Origin: Terribacillus saccharophilus
GTDB taxonomy: Bacteria > Bacillota > Bacilli > Bacillales > Amphibacillaceae
DNA length: 64,000 nt
Reading direction: 5' to 3'
Assembly: GCF_002272745.1 (NCBI RefSeq)
Contig: NZ_NPBD01000006.1
Coordinates: forward strand, 1 to 64,000
The translations under genes were made by a program, and so were the position numbers. Shown here one piece after another: positions 51,602 through 60,981 of the stretch; the stretch's first letter is position 1; each line of letters starts with the position of its first letter. The notes beneath the pieces were generated by a model. The model did no database searches, was not told where the DNA came from, and saw nothing but the letters and a program-made list of their open reading frames with translations.

Positions 51602-54340
51602 TCATTCCGACTGGAGTTGAGCCAGCGAGACGAGTACATCACGCGGCTTGCTCCCTTTCTGTTCGGAGATGACACCTCTCATCTCCATATGATCAATCAA
51701 TCTGGCAGCACGGTTATAACCGATTTTGAAACGACGCTGCAGCAAGCTCGCACTCGCACTATTGTGCTCGATAACAAACTCGACTGCTTCCCGATACAAC
51801 TCATCCTCGTCCTCCTCGGACTCTCGTCGCTCGAGCAAATCCTCATGCTGGAAAAGGTACTCTGGCGGTGCTGTCTGTTTCACATATTGGACAACACGTT
51901 CTATCTCTTCATCGGACACAAAAGCACCTTGGATACGCTGGGCTTGCCGCGCTCCGTTTTCGACGAAGAGCATATCACCTTTTCCAAGTAATTTCTCTGC
52001 ACCGTTATTATCGATGATTGTCCGGGAATCGATTGCAGAGGAAACACTGAAAGCAATACGTGTCGGGATATTGGCTTTGATCAAGCCTGTAATGACATCC
52101 ACGGACGGACGCTGTGTCGCCAGCAGCAGATGGATTCCGGCTGCTCTTGCTTTCTGAGCAATTCGGCAGATGGAATCCTCAACGTCCTGAGGGGCTACCA
52201 TCATAAGATCCGCCAACTCGTCGATAACGATGACCAAATATGGCATCTTATCAGCGTAACGTCCTTGCTTATCGAGTTTCTCGTTGTACCGTCCGATATC
52301 ACGGACACCTTCACCGACGAACTTCATGTATCGTTCTTCCATTTCATTAACTGCCCACTTCAAAGCAGCAGTGGCTGCTTTGGTGTCGGTAATGACTGGT
52401 GAGACTAGATGAGGCAAGTCATTGTAAGGAGCAAGCTCCACCATCTTCGGATCGATCAACAGGAATTTAACCTGCTTATGATTTGCCTTATACAATAGAC
52501 TTAGCAGAATAGTATTGATACATACACTTTTACCGGAACCTGTTGCTCCGGCTATCAAACCGTGCGGCATCTTCTGCAGGTTCGTCACAATCGGGTTACC
52601 GGAAATATTCAAACCTAGGGCGACTGAAAGCGGCGAATTGTTTCCTTGAAAATCTTCTGTCTCCAGTATTTCCTGTAAGCCAACTTGCTTCGATACGGCA
52701 TTCGGCACTTCGATTCCGATTGCATTCTTACCAGGAATCGGTGCTTCCATGCGGATGTCTTTGGCTGCCATATTCAGCTTGATATCATCTGTCAGGCTCT
52801 TGATCTTGCTAACCTTCACACCAAGATCAGGCTGAACCTCAAAACGGGTGACAGATGGGCCTTGCATTGCATTGACCACGTGTGCGTTCACATTGAAATG
52901 TTCTAAAGTAGTCTCTAAAAGCTGGCTTTGCTGATCAACCCATGCATCATTTTCAACCGTTTGTTCGACAGGATCATTCAGAAGATGCATCGGAGGTCTG
53001 GCAAAAACCGGCTCTGTCTGCTGAGGGATTTCCTGTTCAACTGGCTCCGTCTTCTCCGAATCTTGGCGGCTGGACAACTTATTATCCTGCAAATTGCTTC
53101 GTTTGTCCCTTGGTGTCATGAATACGTTGAAAGGTACTGATTTCCTCACTGGACTGCTAGTTTCACGAAGTCCGGCGTTTGGTATTTCCGTGCTCTCCTT
53201 CGCTTGCACCAATTCTTTCTCTTCTGTTTGTTCTGCTGAATGAGCTATTTCTTCGGAAGCATCAGTTTGCACGACAGAGTCGTCGGTTATTTCCATCTCA
53301 GTTGTTCTGTTCGGAGCAGTCTCTTCTGCTGCACTGTGTACTGCTTCGTCTTGAATAGCCTCTTCTGCTGCGAGATCATCAACTTCGTCCTCTACTTTGG
53401 TGCCTTCTTCTAAGTCCGGAGCATTGTCTTCTTCTATCCTATCTACCGATTGATCCAGAACAATTTCTTCTGTAATGTCTGCTGCTTTATTCAAAGCAGC
53501 ATCTTCTATATCAACTGATTGGTCCAATGCAGTCTTTTCATCTATGCTAGCTGACTCTTCCTCAAGCTGAATTGGTTCAGGTTGAGGAACTTCCGCTGTT
53601 TCGGAAACCGAAATCTCCTCGATTATCTTTTCCTCTGCAACACTCGTATTTGTTTCTTCTAAAAGAGTTTCTTTATATTCTAATTCTGCTGCCGTAATAT
53701 CCGTTTTCTCTTTCGATTCCAATATAGGATATTCCAGCGTGGTATCTTCTACTGGAGCCTGTTCAACATGAATATCGAACTTTTTTTCTTCCTGTACTTC
53801 GGGAGTAACCGTAGTAGCAGATGCTGCGATTCTTTTCCAATCTGCCCGGTCTTGAATGGATGCCAGAGTTACGATATCCGCGACTTCTTCCTTCCGCTTG
53901 CGGAAACCATATACAGGAGACGGAACTTCAGTCGGTTGGAAAGGTTTCTTTTCTGCCTTTGGTTCCGGATCTTTTCTTTCTGGCTGGCGCTGCCAGTTTA
54001 CGCTGGAAGGCCGCTCTTGCACTTTCGGTTTTTCAGGCTGCCGTGGCTGCCGCTTTTCTGGTATCTTTGTATCTGGATCTGGTTGAGCTCGATGACGTAC
54101 TGGCCGCACATTTGAGGCTGGAGGTTTTGTACTTCCAGACTCATCCGGTATCATTGGAAACCGAAAAGCACGTTCTTTCGGGTATGTATAAGCCATTTTT
54201 GCTTGTGGCTGCTGATTTGTCTGATACTGTTTCTGTACTTTTTGTTCAGAAGCGTTCCGTGATTTCAGCTCTGGTTCTTCTTCCACTACTACTTCGGTCA
54301 TAAAAAAGTTGCTTAGAGCTTGCCTAAGACGCTCCCACAT
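51602..54340 (-). CDS. sftA: DNA translocase SftA (FtsK/SpoIIIE family, soluble)
   Basis: Hexameric DNA pump that clears chromosome DNA from closing division septa. 912 residues (B. subtilis 952). No membrane segments, which separates SftA from SpoIIIE. A long low-complexity acidic N-terminal region (about 100-420) precedes the alpha/beta motor: ALGLNISGNP, Walker A GATGSGKSVCIN (near 598-608), Walker B LVIVIDELADLMM (near 703-715). The C-terminal gamma winged helix (about 845-905, RRFKIGYNRAARLIDHMEM) reads KOPS/SRS-like polar sequences. The acidic region contains near-repeats of LDQSVD. Confidence 0.95.
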   Translation of the reverse strand: MWERLRQALSNFFMTEVVVEEEPELKSRNASEQKVQKQYQTNQQPQAKMAYTYPKERAFRFPMIPDESGSTKPPASNVRPVRHRAQPDPDTKIPEKRQPRQPEKPKVQERPSSVNWQRQPERKDPEPKAEKKPFQPTEVPSPVYGFRKRKEEVADIVTLASIQDRADWKRIAASATTVTPEVQEEKKFDIHVEQAPVEDTTLEYPILESKEKTDITAAELEYKETLLEETNTSVAEEKIIEEISVSETAEVPQPEPIQLEEESASIDEKTALDQSVDIEDAALNKAADITEEIVLDQSVDRIEEDNAPDLEEGTKVEDEVDDLAAEEAIQDEAVHSAAEETAPNRTTEMEITDDSVVQTDASEEIAHSAEQTEEKELVQAKESTEIPNAGLRETSSPVRKSVPFNVFMTPRDKRSNLQDNKLSSRQDSEKTEPVEQEIPQQTEPVFARPPMHLLNDPVEQTVENDAWVDQQSQLLETTLEHFNVNAHVVNAMQGPSVTRFEVQPDLGVKVSKIKSLTDDIKLNMAAKDIRMEAPIPGKNAIGIEVPNAVSKQVGLQEILETEDFQGNNSPLSVALGLNISGNPIVTNLQKMPHGLIAGATGSGKSVCINTILLSLLYKANHKQVKFLLIDPKMVELAPYNDLPHLVSPVITDTKAATAALKWAVNEMEERYMKFVGEGVRDIGRYNEKLDKQGRYADKMPYLVIVIDELADLMMVAPQDVEDSICRIAQKARAAGIHLLLATQRPSVDVITGLIKANIPTRIAFSVSSAIDSRTIIDNNGAEKLLGKGDMLFVENGARQAQRIQGAFVSDEEIERVVQYVKQTAPPEYLFQHEDLLERRESEEDEDELYREAVEFVIEHNSASASLLQRRFKIGYNRAARLIDHMEMRGVISEQKGSKPRDVLVSLAQLQSE

Positions 54341-54473
54341 AGTAAAACTTCCTTTTTCAGTATAATATCTTCATTTTAGCAGGTTTTCACAAACCGTGAA
54401 TAGCTTTACCCTAAAAACATTCCATCAAAACTTAAAAAATACGGCGGTTCTCCGGCATTTCAGTGCCAATTAC

Positions 54474-54508
54474 CTAAAAAAACACCGGATACGTTTGTAT
54501 CCGGTGTT
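54474..54508 (-). terminator. Terminator of ytpPQR operon
   Basis: Perfect 12-bp arms AACACCGGATAC and complement (54481-54492, 54497-54508), then TTTTTTTAGG-like T tract on the minus strand. Confidence 0.9.
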
Positions 54509-54518
54509 CATTTCCCTA

Positions 54519-55118
54519 TTAAGCTTCAAAAACCTGCCCGACTTTATAGGAATCGTCCAGCACATAAATTCCTTTTTCTTCCGGTGCGTTTGGCAGACCC
54601 AGCTCTTTTTGTGAGCAAATCATACCAAAACTATCTTCACCACGTAAATTGCCGGCTTTGATTTCCAAACCGCTCGGCATGATGGCGCCCACTTTCGCAA
54701 CTACCACTTTTTGACCTGCATCGACATTTGGTGCACCACAAACGATTTGTACTGTCTCATCTCCAAGATCGACTTGACAGACACTCAGTTTATCAGCGTT
54801 GCTGTGCTTTTCCTTTTCCTTAACAAATCCGACAACGAATTTAGGTGTAAGGTCTACATCAAATGCATCTTCTAAGTTGTTCTGACGGAAAATATCACGA
54901 ATTTTGCCGGCAAATTCCTCATCGACCTGCACTTTGCCTGCTGTTGTGATATTCAAGTATTCAGAAGCGCGGAAAATATTATAACCGACTAGGTCATCCT
55001 TATCTGTAATCCGAACAACATCTCCGAATCTCTCTTCTTTAATGGAATGACGATCTCCTTGCTTGATAGCGAGCAACAATACGTCACCGATTCCTTGTTT
55101 GTTATAAAATGCTTGCAT
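54519..55118 (-). CDS. ytpR: YtpR, tRNA-binding (EMAP/PheT-like) domain protein
   Basis: 199 residues. N-terminal DUF4479-like part (about 1-85) and a C-terminal tRNA-binding OB-fold (about 90-199) with [20 protein letters not shown] and [12 protein letters not shown], as at the N-terminus of PheT. It may bind tRNA or structured nucleic acid; role unknown. Start at 55118 follows GAGGA by 8 nt, so the longer frame back to 55238, which overlaps ytpQ, is rejected. One nt separates it from the ytpQ stop. Confidence 0.92.
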   Translation of the reverse strand: MQAFYNKQGIGDVLLLAIKQGDRHSIKEERFGDVVRITDKDDLVGYNIFRASEYLNITTAGKVQVDEEFAGKIRDIFRQNNLEDAFDVDLTPKFVVGFVKEKEKHSNADKLSVCQVDLGDETVQIVCGAPNVDAGQKVVVAKVGAIMPSGLEIKAGNLRGEDSFGMICSQKELGLPNAPEEKGIYVLDDSYKVGQVFEA

Positions 55119-55119
55119 C

Positions 55120-55941
55120 TTACTTTTCCTCTCCCTTGGCAGACTCTGGTCTATTGCGTGCCATAATGAAAACTGGCTCCAATTTCTTATCTTCGTAAAT
55201 GAATGGTAAAGATGTGATTGGTACACGGCCTTCTGCAAAATATTTCATGGTTATCTGTGCTAATATATCATAACCAGTCTTATTTTCAATATCCGCTATA
55301 ATCAGCACATCCTGGTGAGGCACAGCTACAAGCACATCCCCCTTTGCATTCGCACGGAATCCTTCTAAAAGTGACTCGTTCAATATGCGGCTGGCATCGT
55401 AGCCATCCTGTGTCGCAATAAAGTAAAAGGAATTATCTGCAACCCTGTCTTCTTTCAGTTCTGTAGAGAGCCTTCTAGCATTAAATGCAGCAATTTCCCG
55501 CAGACGTTCAATAGTCCAGCCTTGCTCCTCCATCATTTGTTCGTCAATGAGACGGTACGATTTACCAAGGTCAAGCGCGTAATAAATTCTCGTTTCTGCC
55601 GTATGCTCCGAATATACCATCTTCAGTCCGGCTTTCGTTTTAGATGGAAAAGAGGTAGCTCGTATAACTGGAAAGACATGCTGTTCGTTTCCTTCCAGGT
55701 GCTGCTCTTCATGCATGACACGCAAAGCTTCTTTTACATGCTGTTCGAGTTCATCCAGCGCTTTTTCGCCACGCGTCTCATACTTTGCAATAATATTTGG
55801 AAGTGCGAGCGTCACACCTTCCTTCGTATCCTGCCATTCTACTCGGAATTTGCTCTTATCCCGGTCATAGGAAGTGCGCCATGCAGGATTCTGCAGACGA
55901 TCCTCTAATTTTTTCTTCATTTTCAAAGCAGTCATTTTCAT
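55120..55941 (-). CDS. ytpQ: YtpQ, DUF1444 protein
   Basis: 273 residues (B. subtilis about 269). Soluble protein with no recognised catalytic motif; conserved-looking blocks are [22 protein letters not shown] (near 31, read in parts) and [15 protein letters not shown]. Function unknown. Middle gene of the tight ytpP-ytpQ-ytpR operon (18 nt after ytpP, 1 nt before ytpR). Start ATG after AAGGAGTATAACTT. Confidence 0.9.
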   Translation of the reverse strand: MKMTALKMKKKLEDRLQNPAWRTSYDRDKSKFRVEWQDTKEGVTLALPNIIAKYETRGEKALDELEQHVKEALRVMHEEQHLEGNEQHVFPVIRATSFPSKTKAGLKMVYSEHTAETRIYYALDLGKSYRLIDEQMMEEQGWTIERLREIAAFNARRLSTELKEDRVADNSFYFIATQDGYDASRILNESLLEGFRANAKGDVLVAVPHQDVLIIADIENKTGYDILAQITMKYFAEGRVPITSLPFIYEDKKLEPVFIMARNRPESAKGEEK

Positions 55942-55959
55942 AAGTTATACTCCTTGCAG

Positions 55960-56277
55960 TTATTGCGGTAAGGATTCGATGAAAGACTCGATTTCCTCTT
56001 TAGACTTGCGATCCTTCGAAACAAATCGTCCAATTTCTTCTTCTTTATTAAAAGCAACAAAACTTGGAATACCGAATACATCATATTGCTGACATACTTC
56101 AATGAACTGATCTCGGTCTACATGGATGAATTCGAATTCGCTGTATTTCGCTTCGATTTCTGGCAGTTCCGGCTCGATGATTCGGCAGTCCGGACACCAG
56201 TCAGCAGAAAACATTAAGATTGTTTTGCCATTTTGAAGTATTTCTTTGAGTTGTGCTTCTGATTCTAGGTTTTTCAA
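55960..56277 (-). CDS. ytpP: Thioredoxin-like protein YtpP
   Basis: 105 residues, thioredoxin fold with the WCPDC active site (about 28-32), where the second position Pro-Asp differs from WCGPC of thioredoxin. A cis-proline loop GIPSFVAF is present. Likely a cytoplasmic thiol-disulfide exchanger. The start is TTG at 56277, 8 nt after GGGGGC. First gene of ytpPQR. Confidence 0.92.
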   Translation of the reverse strand: MKNLESEAQLKEILQNGKTILMFSADWCPDCRIIEPELPEIEAKYSEFEFIHVDRDQFIEVCQQYDVFGIPSFVAFNKEEEIGRFVSKDRKSKEEIESFIESLPQ

Positions 56278-56459
56278 TTTAAAATGCCCCCATTTATCTT
56301 TTTCTTCATTTTATCAAAGCAGAGAACCAAAAGCGAATATACTGCGCTTTGTAGCTGTCACTTTGCAAGCCACTTCCACTTTGTACCTAGGAATATTCAG
56401 TTCTAATCCTATGAATGGGTCGAATCATTCAGTTGAATTATCAAACTTTTATTAATTTA

Positions 56460-56488
56460 TTGTAAATATGGTAGGTTATACCTATAAT
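56460..56488 (+). promoter_or_regulatory. SigA-type promoter of the chemoreceptor, with spacer palindrome
   Basis: TTGTAA (56460-56465), 17 bp, TATAAT (56483-56488). The spacer carries the inverted repeat TAGGT-TAT-ACCTA (56472-56484), placed where a repressor would block polymerase. No SigD-type element was seen, though many chemoreceptors use SigD. Confidence 0.65.
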
Positions 56489-56523
56489 ATAAGGGAGCAC
56501 ACAATAGCATAAGGGGGAAATAT

Positions 56524-58686
56524 ATGCACACCATTCGACAGAGAATCCGTTTAATTATGTTCTCTTCACTGGCAAGTATTCTGGTACTTGGAGCATTCAG
56601 TTATTATTATTTCTACCAGCAGAATCAAATGTCAGAAGAAACGCAGCGATACCAAGAAGCCTATGTGTCAAGTCAGTATATCAAAGATGATATGCTCGAT
56701 ACACTTGAGAAGCAGGAGACATACTTTGCCCAGCCTTCTGTATCTAACGCCGAATCTGTACTAGGCGCTATTTCTGGAATTGAGAAACAAGCTTCAACAT
56801 ATGAAGAGAAATACAAGGATAATAACGACTTGCAAGCTTACTTTACGCAAATCAAGGAAGGTGCAGCTTCCTATGAAAAAGAACTTGAGAAAGTCACGAG
56901 TATGAATGAAACAATCGGCTACACTTCTGATGAAGGACTCCGAAAAATCATAAGTGATGCTTCAGAAAATTTTCGCAGCATTGCCGAAAATGCCGGAGAT
57001 GACGTATCTGCTGCTTTGGAGCACGTCACAAGAACCGAGCAAGTTATCATCCAGCCTCCGAATGGCGTTGCTCCAGATAAAGATGCTTTCGATGGAGCAG
57101 TAGATGCATTCAAAACGGCAATTTCCGATTCTGATTTAGAAAGTGATGCGGTTAGTGATATAAACTCCAGTCTCTTAAAATACACATCCGCCATGTCCAC
57201 GCTGTCGAATACACGCACCCAGGCTACTGAGCTAGCAGCGAATTTCGAAACAGCTGCTTTGGAAGTAACAACGACTGTAGACAGTGTCGGCGAAACAGCA
57301 ATTCAGCAGACTGACAATCTAAAACAGTCAAATGAAAGAACTTCTACAGTTCTTGGCATTGTCTTGCTTGCCGTCATCATTCTTAGTTTCCTGCTTGTAC
57401 TTTGTATCGGATGGCCGCTTATCCGCGCCATCGCGAAATCAATCCGTCAGCTTAAAGAAGCTACTGAGATTATCGGAAATGGTAATCTAGCTTACCGTGT
57501 ACCGATAACGACAAAGGACGAGATGGCAGATTTGGGTGAAACATTTAATCAGATGGCAGGTAAGATGGAGCAGTCCATGATTAAAGTAAAAGAGGCATCG
57601 GAAGTGTTAGATGACTCATCTTCTTATCTGGCGGCAGCTTCCCAGCAGACAGCAGCTCAATATGAAGAAGTGAACCAAGCAATAGGCCAAGTGGCAGGTG
57701 GCGCGCAGGATCAGGCTGCTCAGCTTGAAGAAAGCAATATGATGCTGGATAAGGTGCGCCATGCAATTACAATGATGAAAGATGAAACAACATTGGTCGG
57801 TCAGGCGATGAAACAAGCAGAGTTGGAAGGAAGCAACGGTATCAATCAAATGCAAAAACTGCATGAAACCTCAGATAGCTTTTTGCAGCTCGCTCAAAAA
57901 CTGACAACAGAAATCCAAAGTGCTGTACATCAGGCAAATCAGATTCGTTCTATCGTCCAGACAATTGAAGAGATTTCTGAAAGTACAAATCTACTGGCAC
58001 TGAATGCAGCTATTGAATCAGCTCGTGCAGGTGAGCACGGAAGAGGATTTGCTGTAGTTGCTGATGAAGTAAAGAAGCTGGCAGAACGCTCCAAACAAGA
58101 AGCACAGCAAATCCATAAGCTTGTTGGGACAATGAATCAGCAGATGACCGATTTAGCAGAAGAAGCCAAAGCTTTCGATGCTTATCAGCAAGTTCAAGCT
58201 TCCAGTGTTGAAGAAACTACAAATGCATTTGATCGTATTCATAAACAGTTGAAGCAAGGTAATACGAAAATGAAGGACATCTCTTCGTCTGTTTCAGAAG
58301 TTGCAGCAAGTAATGATTCTGTTGCAAATATGCTTGGACATATCAATCAAATTGCCGACGAATCAGCCTCAACAGCACAGGAGGTAGCTTCCTCAAGTGA
58401 TACGCAAGCAGCTTCGATTGATATTCTGACAAACGCAGCCTCCCAGCTGCAGCAGTTGGCCAAAGAATTGGCTACCGAGGTAGCTCAATTCGAATTTGCC
58501 TCTGCATCGGATGATTCAACTGAATCCAGCGATAAGGAAGCAAATCTAAATACATCTGATTCAACTGAAACAGATGCTTCCGAAACAGAAGCCTTTGCTG
58601 AGATTGACGTCGAAGCAGATCAGCCAGATTCCCCTATCACGGAAGACGAAAAAGACAAAACGACAGAATATAAAAAGACATCATAA
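56524..58686 (+). CDS. Methyl-accepting chemotaxis protein
   Basis: 720 residues. Membrane segments at about 10-30 and 273-298 flank an extracytoplasmic helical sensor domain (about 35-270). Then a HAMP domain (about 299-352, [13 protein letters not shown]) and the cytoplasmic signalling hairpin with the highly conserved tip [19 protein letters not shown] (near 490-508) and [18 protein letters not shown]. The last ~55 residues are an unusual acidic Ser/Thr/Glu tail with no visible CheR pentapeptide. Ligand unknown. This position between ytpP and the DUF84 gene is not the B. subtilis layout. Confidence 0.93.
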   Translation: MHTIRQRIRLIMFSSLASILVLGAFSYYYFYQQNQMSEETQRYQEAYVSSQYIKDDMLDTLEKQETYFAQPSVSNAESVLGAISGIEKQASTYEEKYKDNNDLQAYFTQIKEGAASYEKELEKVTSMNETIGYTSDEGLRKIISDASENFRSIAENAGDDVSAALEHVTRTEQVIIQPPNGVAPDKDAFDGAVDAFKTAISDSDLESDAVSDINSSLLKYTSAMSTLSNTRTQATELAANFETAALEVTTTVDSVGETAIQQTDNLKQSNERTSTVLGIVLLAVIILSFLLVLCIGWPLIRAIAKSIRQLKEATEIIGNGNLAYRVPITTKDEMADLGETFNQMAGKMEQSMIKVKEASEVLDDSSSYLAAASQQTAAQYEEVNQAIGQVAGGAQDQAAQLEESNMMLDKVRHAITMMKDETTLVGQAMKQAELEGSNGINQMQKLHETSDSFLQLAQKLTTEIQSAVHQANQIRSIVQTIEEISESTNLLALNAAIESARAGEHGRGFAVVADEVKKLAERSKQEAQQIHKLVGTMNQQMTDLAEEAKAFDAYQQVQASSVEETTNAFDRIHKQLKQGNTKMKDISSSVSEVAASNDSVANMLGHINQIADESASTAQEVASSSDTQAASIDILTNAASQLQQLAKELATEVAQFEFASASDDSTESSDKEANLNTSDSTETDASETEAFAEIDVEADQPDSPITEDEKDKTTEYKKTS

Positions 58687-58729
58687 AAAAGAAGGAAGCG
58701 GAGTATTAAAGTTCCGCTTCCTTCTTTTT
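58686..58729. terminator. Bidirectional terminator between the chemoreceptor and DUF84 genes
   Basis: Perfect 17-bp arms AAAAAGAAGGAAGCGGA and complement (58686-58702, 58713-58729). The stop codon of the convergent DUF84 gene (58706-58708) lies in the loop, and its last residues are encoded by the stem. Confidence 0.93.
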
Positions 58730-59233
58730 ATTTATCTCATAAAAGCTATACTGCCCTTTAAGTAGCAAACATATATGCTCAAACATTGCAGAGCGGGACA
58801 TATGTCTATTGGTAAAGACGCCAACCGCTCCTTCTGTTGTTGAGATATCCTGCCTACTTGTAAATGCCCGCATAACCGGACCAAGCTCTTCACCTGAAAG
58901 CACTGGTTCGGCGATGAATTCGGGCAAAAGCAGCTTAGCACCGCTTGCGCTCCATACTTTATCCCCGACTGCCAAAGCACCCCAGTTACATATATACAGA
59001 CCGTCTTCCATCTCTGTGACGCCGCCTTCAAGACCAATACCAGCCGCCGCTCCTTCCAGCTTGCTGCATGCTATTGCACGCTGGATGGCACCTTGGCGTG
59101 TTTCTTCGTCACTCATGGGCTGTGCACTCACGCCAGAATCGACCGCTGCACTTTCAAGTTCCCACCGATTTCCGAACACAGCTGAAACAGCCTGAACTTT
59201 GGCAGGATTTTTAGATCCGACTATCATTTTCAT
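58706..59233 (-). CDS. DUF84 family nucleoside-triphosphatase (inosine/xanthosine triphosphatase-like)
   Basis: 175 residues. N-terminal MIVGSKNPAKVQAVSAVF, PMSDEETRQGAIQRA (near 50-64) and GIGLEGGVTEMEDG (near 76-89) match YjjX-type enzymes that hydrolyse non-canonical (d)ITP/XTP to protect DNA and RNA. Start ATG at 59233 follows AAAGGA by 10 nt; the ATG at 59227 is possible. It follows the M42 peptidase gene by 25 nt, so likely one operon. Confidence 0.85.
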   Translation of the reverse strand: MKMIVGSKNPAKVQAVSAVFGNRWELESAAVDSGVSAQPMSDEETRQGAIQRAIACSKLEGAAAGIGLEGGVTEMEDGLYICNWGALAVGDKVWSASGAKLLLPEFIAEPVLSGEELGPVMRAFTSRQDISTTEGAVGVFTNRHMSRSAMFEHICLLLKGQYSFYEINKKKEAEL

Positions 59234-59258
59234 CAGTTGCGCTTCCTTTCCGACGAGA

Positions 59259-60326
59259 TCAATCGTTCGAAGTAATAAGATCCACTGTCGACTGATCCGT
59301 TGCCCGGACAAGCTTGATCAGAAGCTCTTTTGCAGCTGCATAATCATCAACATGAATGATGCTTGCACTTGTGTGGACATAGCGGGAAACGATGCCGATG
59401 ACAGCAGAAGGAACTCCTTCATGTGCCAAATGTACACGTCCGGCATCCGTGCCGCCTTTGCCGACATAGTACTGGTAGTTGATATTATTAGATTCCGCTG
59501 TATCAAGAATGAATTCACGCATATTGCGATTCATAATCATTGTACCGTCAAAAATACGGAGCAATGCTCCCTGGCCCAATTGACCGAATGCTTGCTTGTC
59601 TCCGCTAACATCATTGGCAGGTGACGCATCCATCGCATAGAAAATATCAGGTTTGATCATATTAGCAGCAACTTGAGCGCCGCGAAGACCAACTTCTTCC
59701 TGCACTGTCGCACCAGCATACAACTGATTCGGCAATGTTTCTCCAGCCACTTCTTCCATCAATTCGAGCGCCAATCCACAGCCATATCGATTATCCCAAG
59801 CCTTTGCCAGGATTTTTTTCTCATTAGCCATCGGGGTAAACGGCATATACGGCAGGATTTGCTGTCCTAGCTTCACACCAAGCTCATACGCATCGCGCTC
59901 ATCATCTGCGCCGATATCAATTAGCATGCTATCAATGCTGGCAGGCTTACTCCGCTGTTCAGGAGTCAATAAATGAGGTGGTGTAGAGCTGATAACACCT
60001 GGAATCGGACCTTCGTCTGTCATAACCTGCACGCGCTGTGCAAGCAGCACTTGACTCCACCAGCCGCCTAATGTCTGAAAACGAAGCAGACCATTTGGTG
60101 TAATGCCTGTCACCATGAAGCCAACCTCATCCATATGTCCGGCAGCCATTACCTTAGGTCCACTGCCTTTCTTCACGCCAAATATACCGCCGAGCTTATC
60201 CTGGATAATCTCATCCGCATAAGGCTCCAGCCTTTCTTTCATAAAGGCGCGCATCAGCTGTTCGTTACCCGGAGCTGCCTGCAGCTCTGTCAATTGTTTA
60301 AATAAATTCAATGTTTTTTGATTCAT
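59259..60326 (-). CDS. ytoP: M42-family metallo-aminopeptidase (YtoP-like)
   Basis: 355 residues, TET-type cytosolic aminopeptidase that trims peptides (glutamyl/deblocking type). Di-metal ligands visible: [11 protein letters not shown] (His, near 63), [10 protein letters not shown] (Asp, near 174), the catalytic/ligand pair [10 protein letters not shown] (Glu-Glu, near 205), [10 protein letters not shown] (Asp, near 230) and His in [10 protein letters not shown] (near 318). Length and place match YtoP of B. subtilis (from memory). Start ATG after GGGAG. Confidence 0.92.
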   Translation of the reverse strand: MNQKTLNLFKQLTELQAAPGNEQLMRAFMKERLEPYADEIIQDKLGGIFGVKKGSGPKVMAAGHMDEVGFMVTGITPNGLLRFQTLGGWWSQVLLAQRVQVMTDEGPIPGVISSTPPHLLTPEQRSKPASIDSMLIDIGADDERDAYELGVKLGQQILPYMPFTPMANEKKILAKAWDNRYGCGLALELMEEVAGETLPNQLYAGATVQEEVGLRGAQVAANMIKPDIFYAMDASPANDVSGDKQAFGQLGQGALLRIFDGTMIMNRNMREFILDTAESNNINYQYYVGKGGTDAGRVHLAHEGVPSAVIGIVSRYVHTSASIIHVDDYAAAKELLIKLVRATDQSTVDLITSND

Positions 60327-60469
60327 TTATATGTACTCCCTTTTTGTCAGACTATTGTATATCTATTGTAAACTATTGCTCCTCAACATGCCATAAAGGT
60401 TGTTTCGTTTTATATTTCTAAGGTAATAAGATATAATAGAACATAACTTAAGTTGAAGAGGTGACCAAA

Positions 60470-60787
60470 ATGGGCGTAAAGAAAACAGTAGCAATCGTAG
60501 GTGCTGGCCTTGCGGCTGGGTATTTGATCCAGAAGCAGATTGCGAAACAACAGAAAGTAACTCCGGAAAAAGCATTGAAATTCGCTAAAGAAGCGTTTAA
60601 GAAAGAAGGTCCGATCAGTGGGTCTTGGATCTATATGAAACCGGAAGAAAAAGTGAAGCACGGCCTCACGTATACTGTTTACCGTGGCGGTATCTCCCGT
60701 ACGATCGATGGAAAACCTGCTCAATACGAATTCTTCGTAGATGCAGAAACTGGATCAGTAATCGACGCTGTCGAATCAGCATCCTAA
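60470..60787 (+). CDS. ytzB: YtzB, small membrane-anchored PepSY-like protein
   Basis: 105 residues. N-terminal hydrophobic segment (about 4-20, KKTVAIVGAGLAAGYLIQ) and a PepSY-type domain with a terminal YEFFVDAETGSVIDAVESAS, the usual PepSY ending. May inhibit or modulate an extracellular or membrane protease; function not known. The ATG at 60470 is preceded by AGAGGTGA; a GTG at 60461 is part of that site. A TATAAT box lies at 60432-60437. Confidence 0.85.
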   Translation: MGVKKTVAIVGAGLAAGYLIQKQIAKQQKVTPEKALKFAKEAFKKEGPISGSWIYMKPEEKVKHGLTYTVYRGGISRTIDGKPAQYEFFVDAETGSVIDAVESAS

Positions 60788-60797
60788 TACAAAAGCT

Positions 60798-60843
60798 ACA
60801 CCCCAAAAGTTAACGTAACACTTAACCTTTGGGGTGTTTTTTT
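60798..60843 (+). terminator. Terminator of ytzB
   Basis: ACACCCCAAAAGTTAA (60798-60813) pairs with TTAACCTTTGGGGTGT (60822-60837) with one mismatch, followed by TTTTTT. Confidence 0.92.
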
Positions 60844-60981
60844 GTGAACTATTATTTAATTAAGTAGAAGATAGCTTTACAAATAATAGGTGTCAGAGAA
60901 GTCTTTGTTAGAACCTGCATATCTATTGGCATTCACACTGCATAAGAGTTAATAGATTCTTGTTTGTCACTTCCCTTTGCG

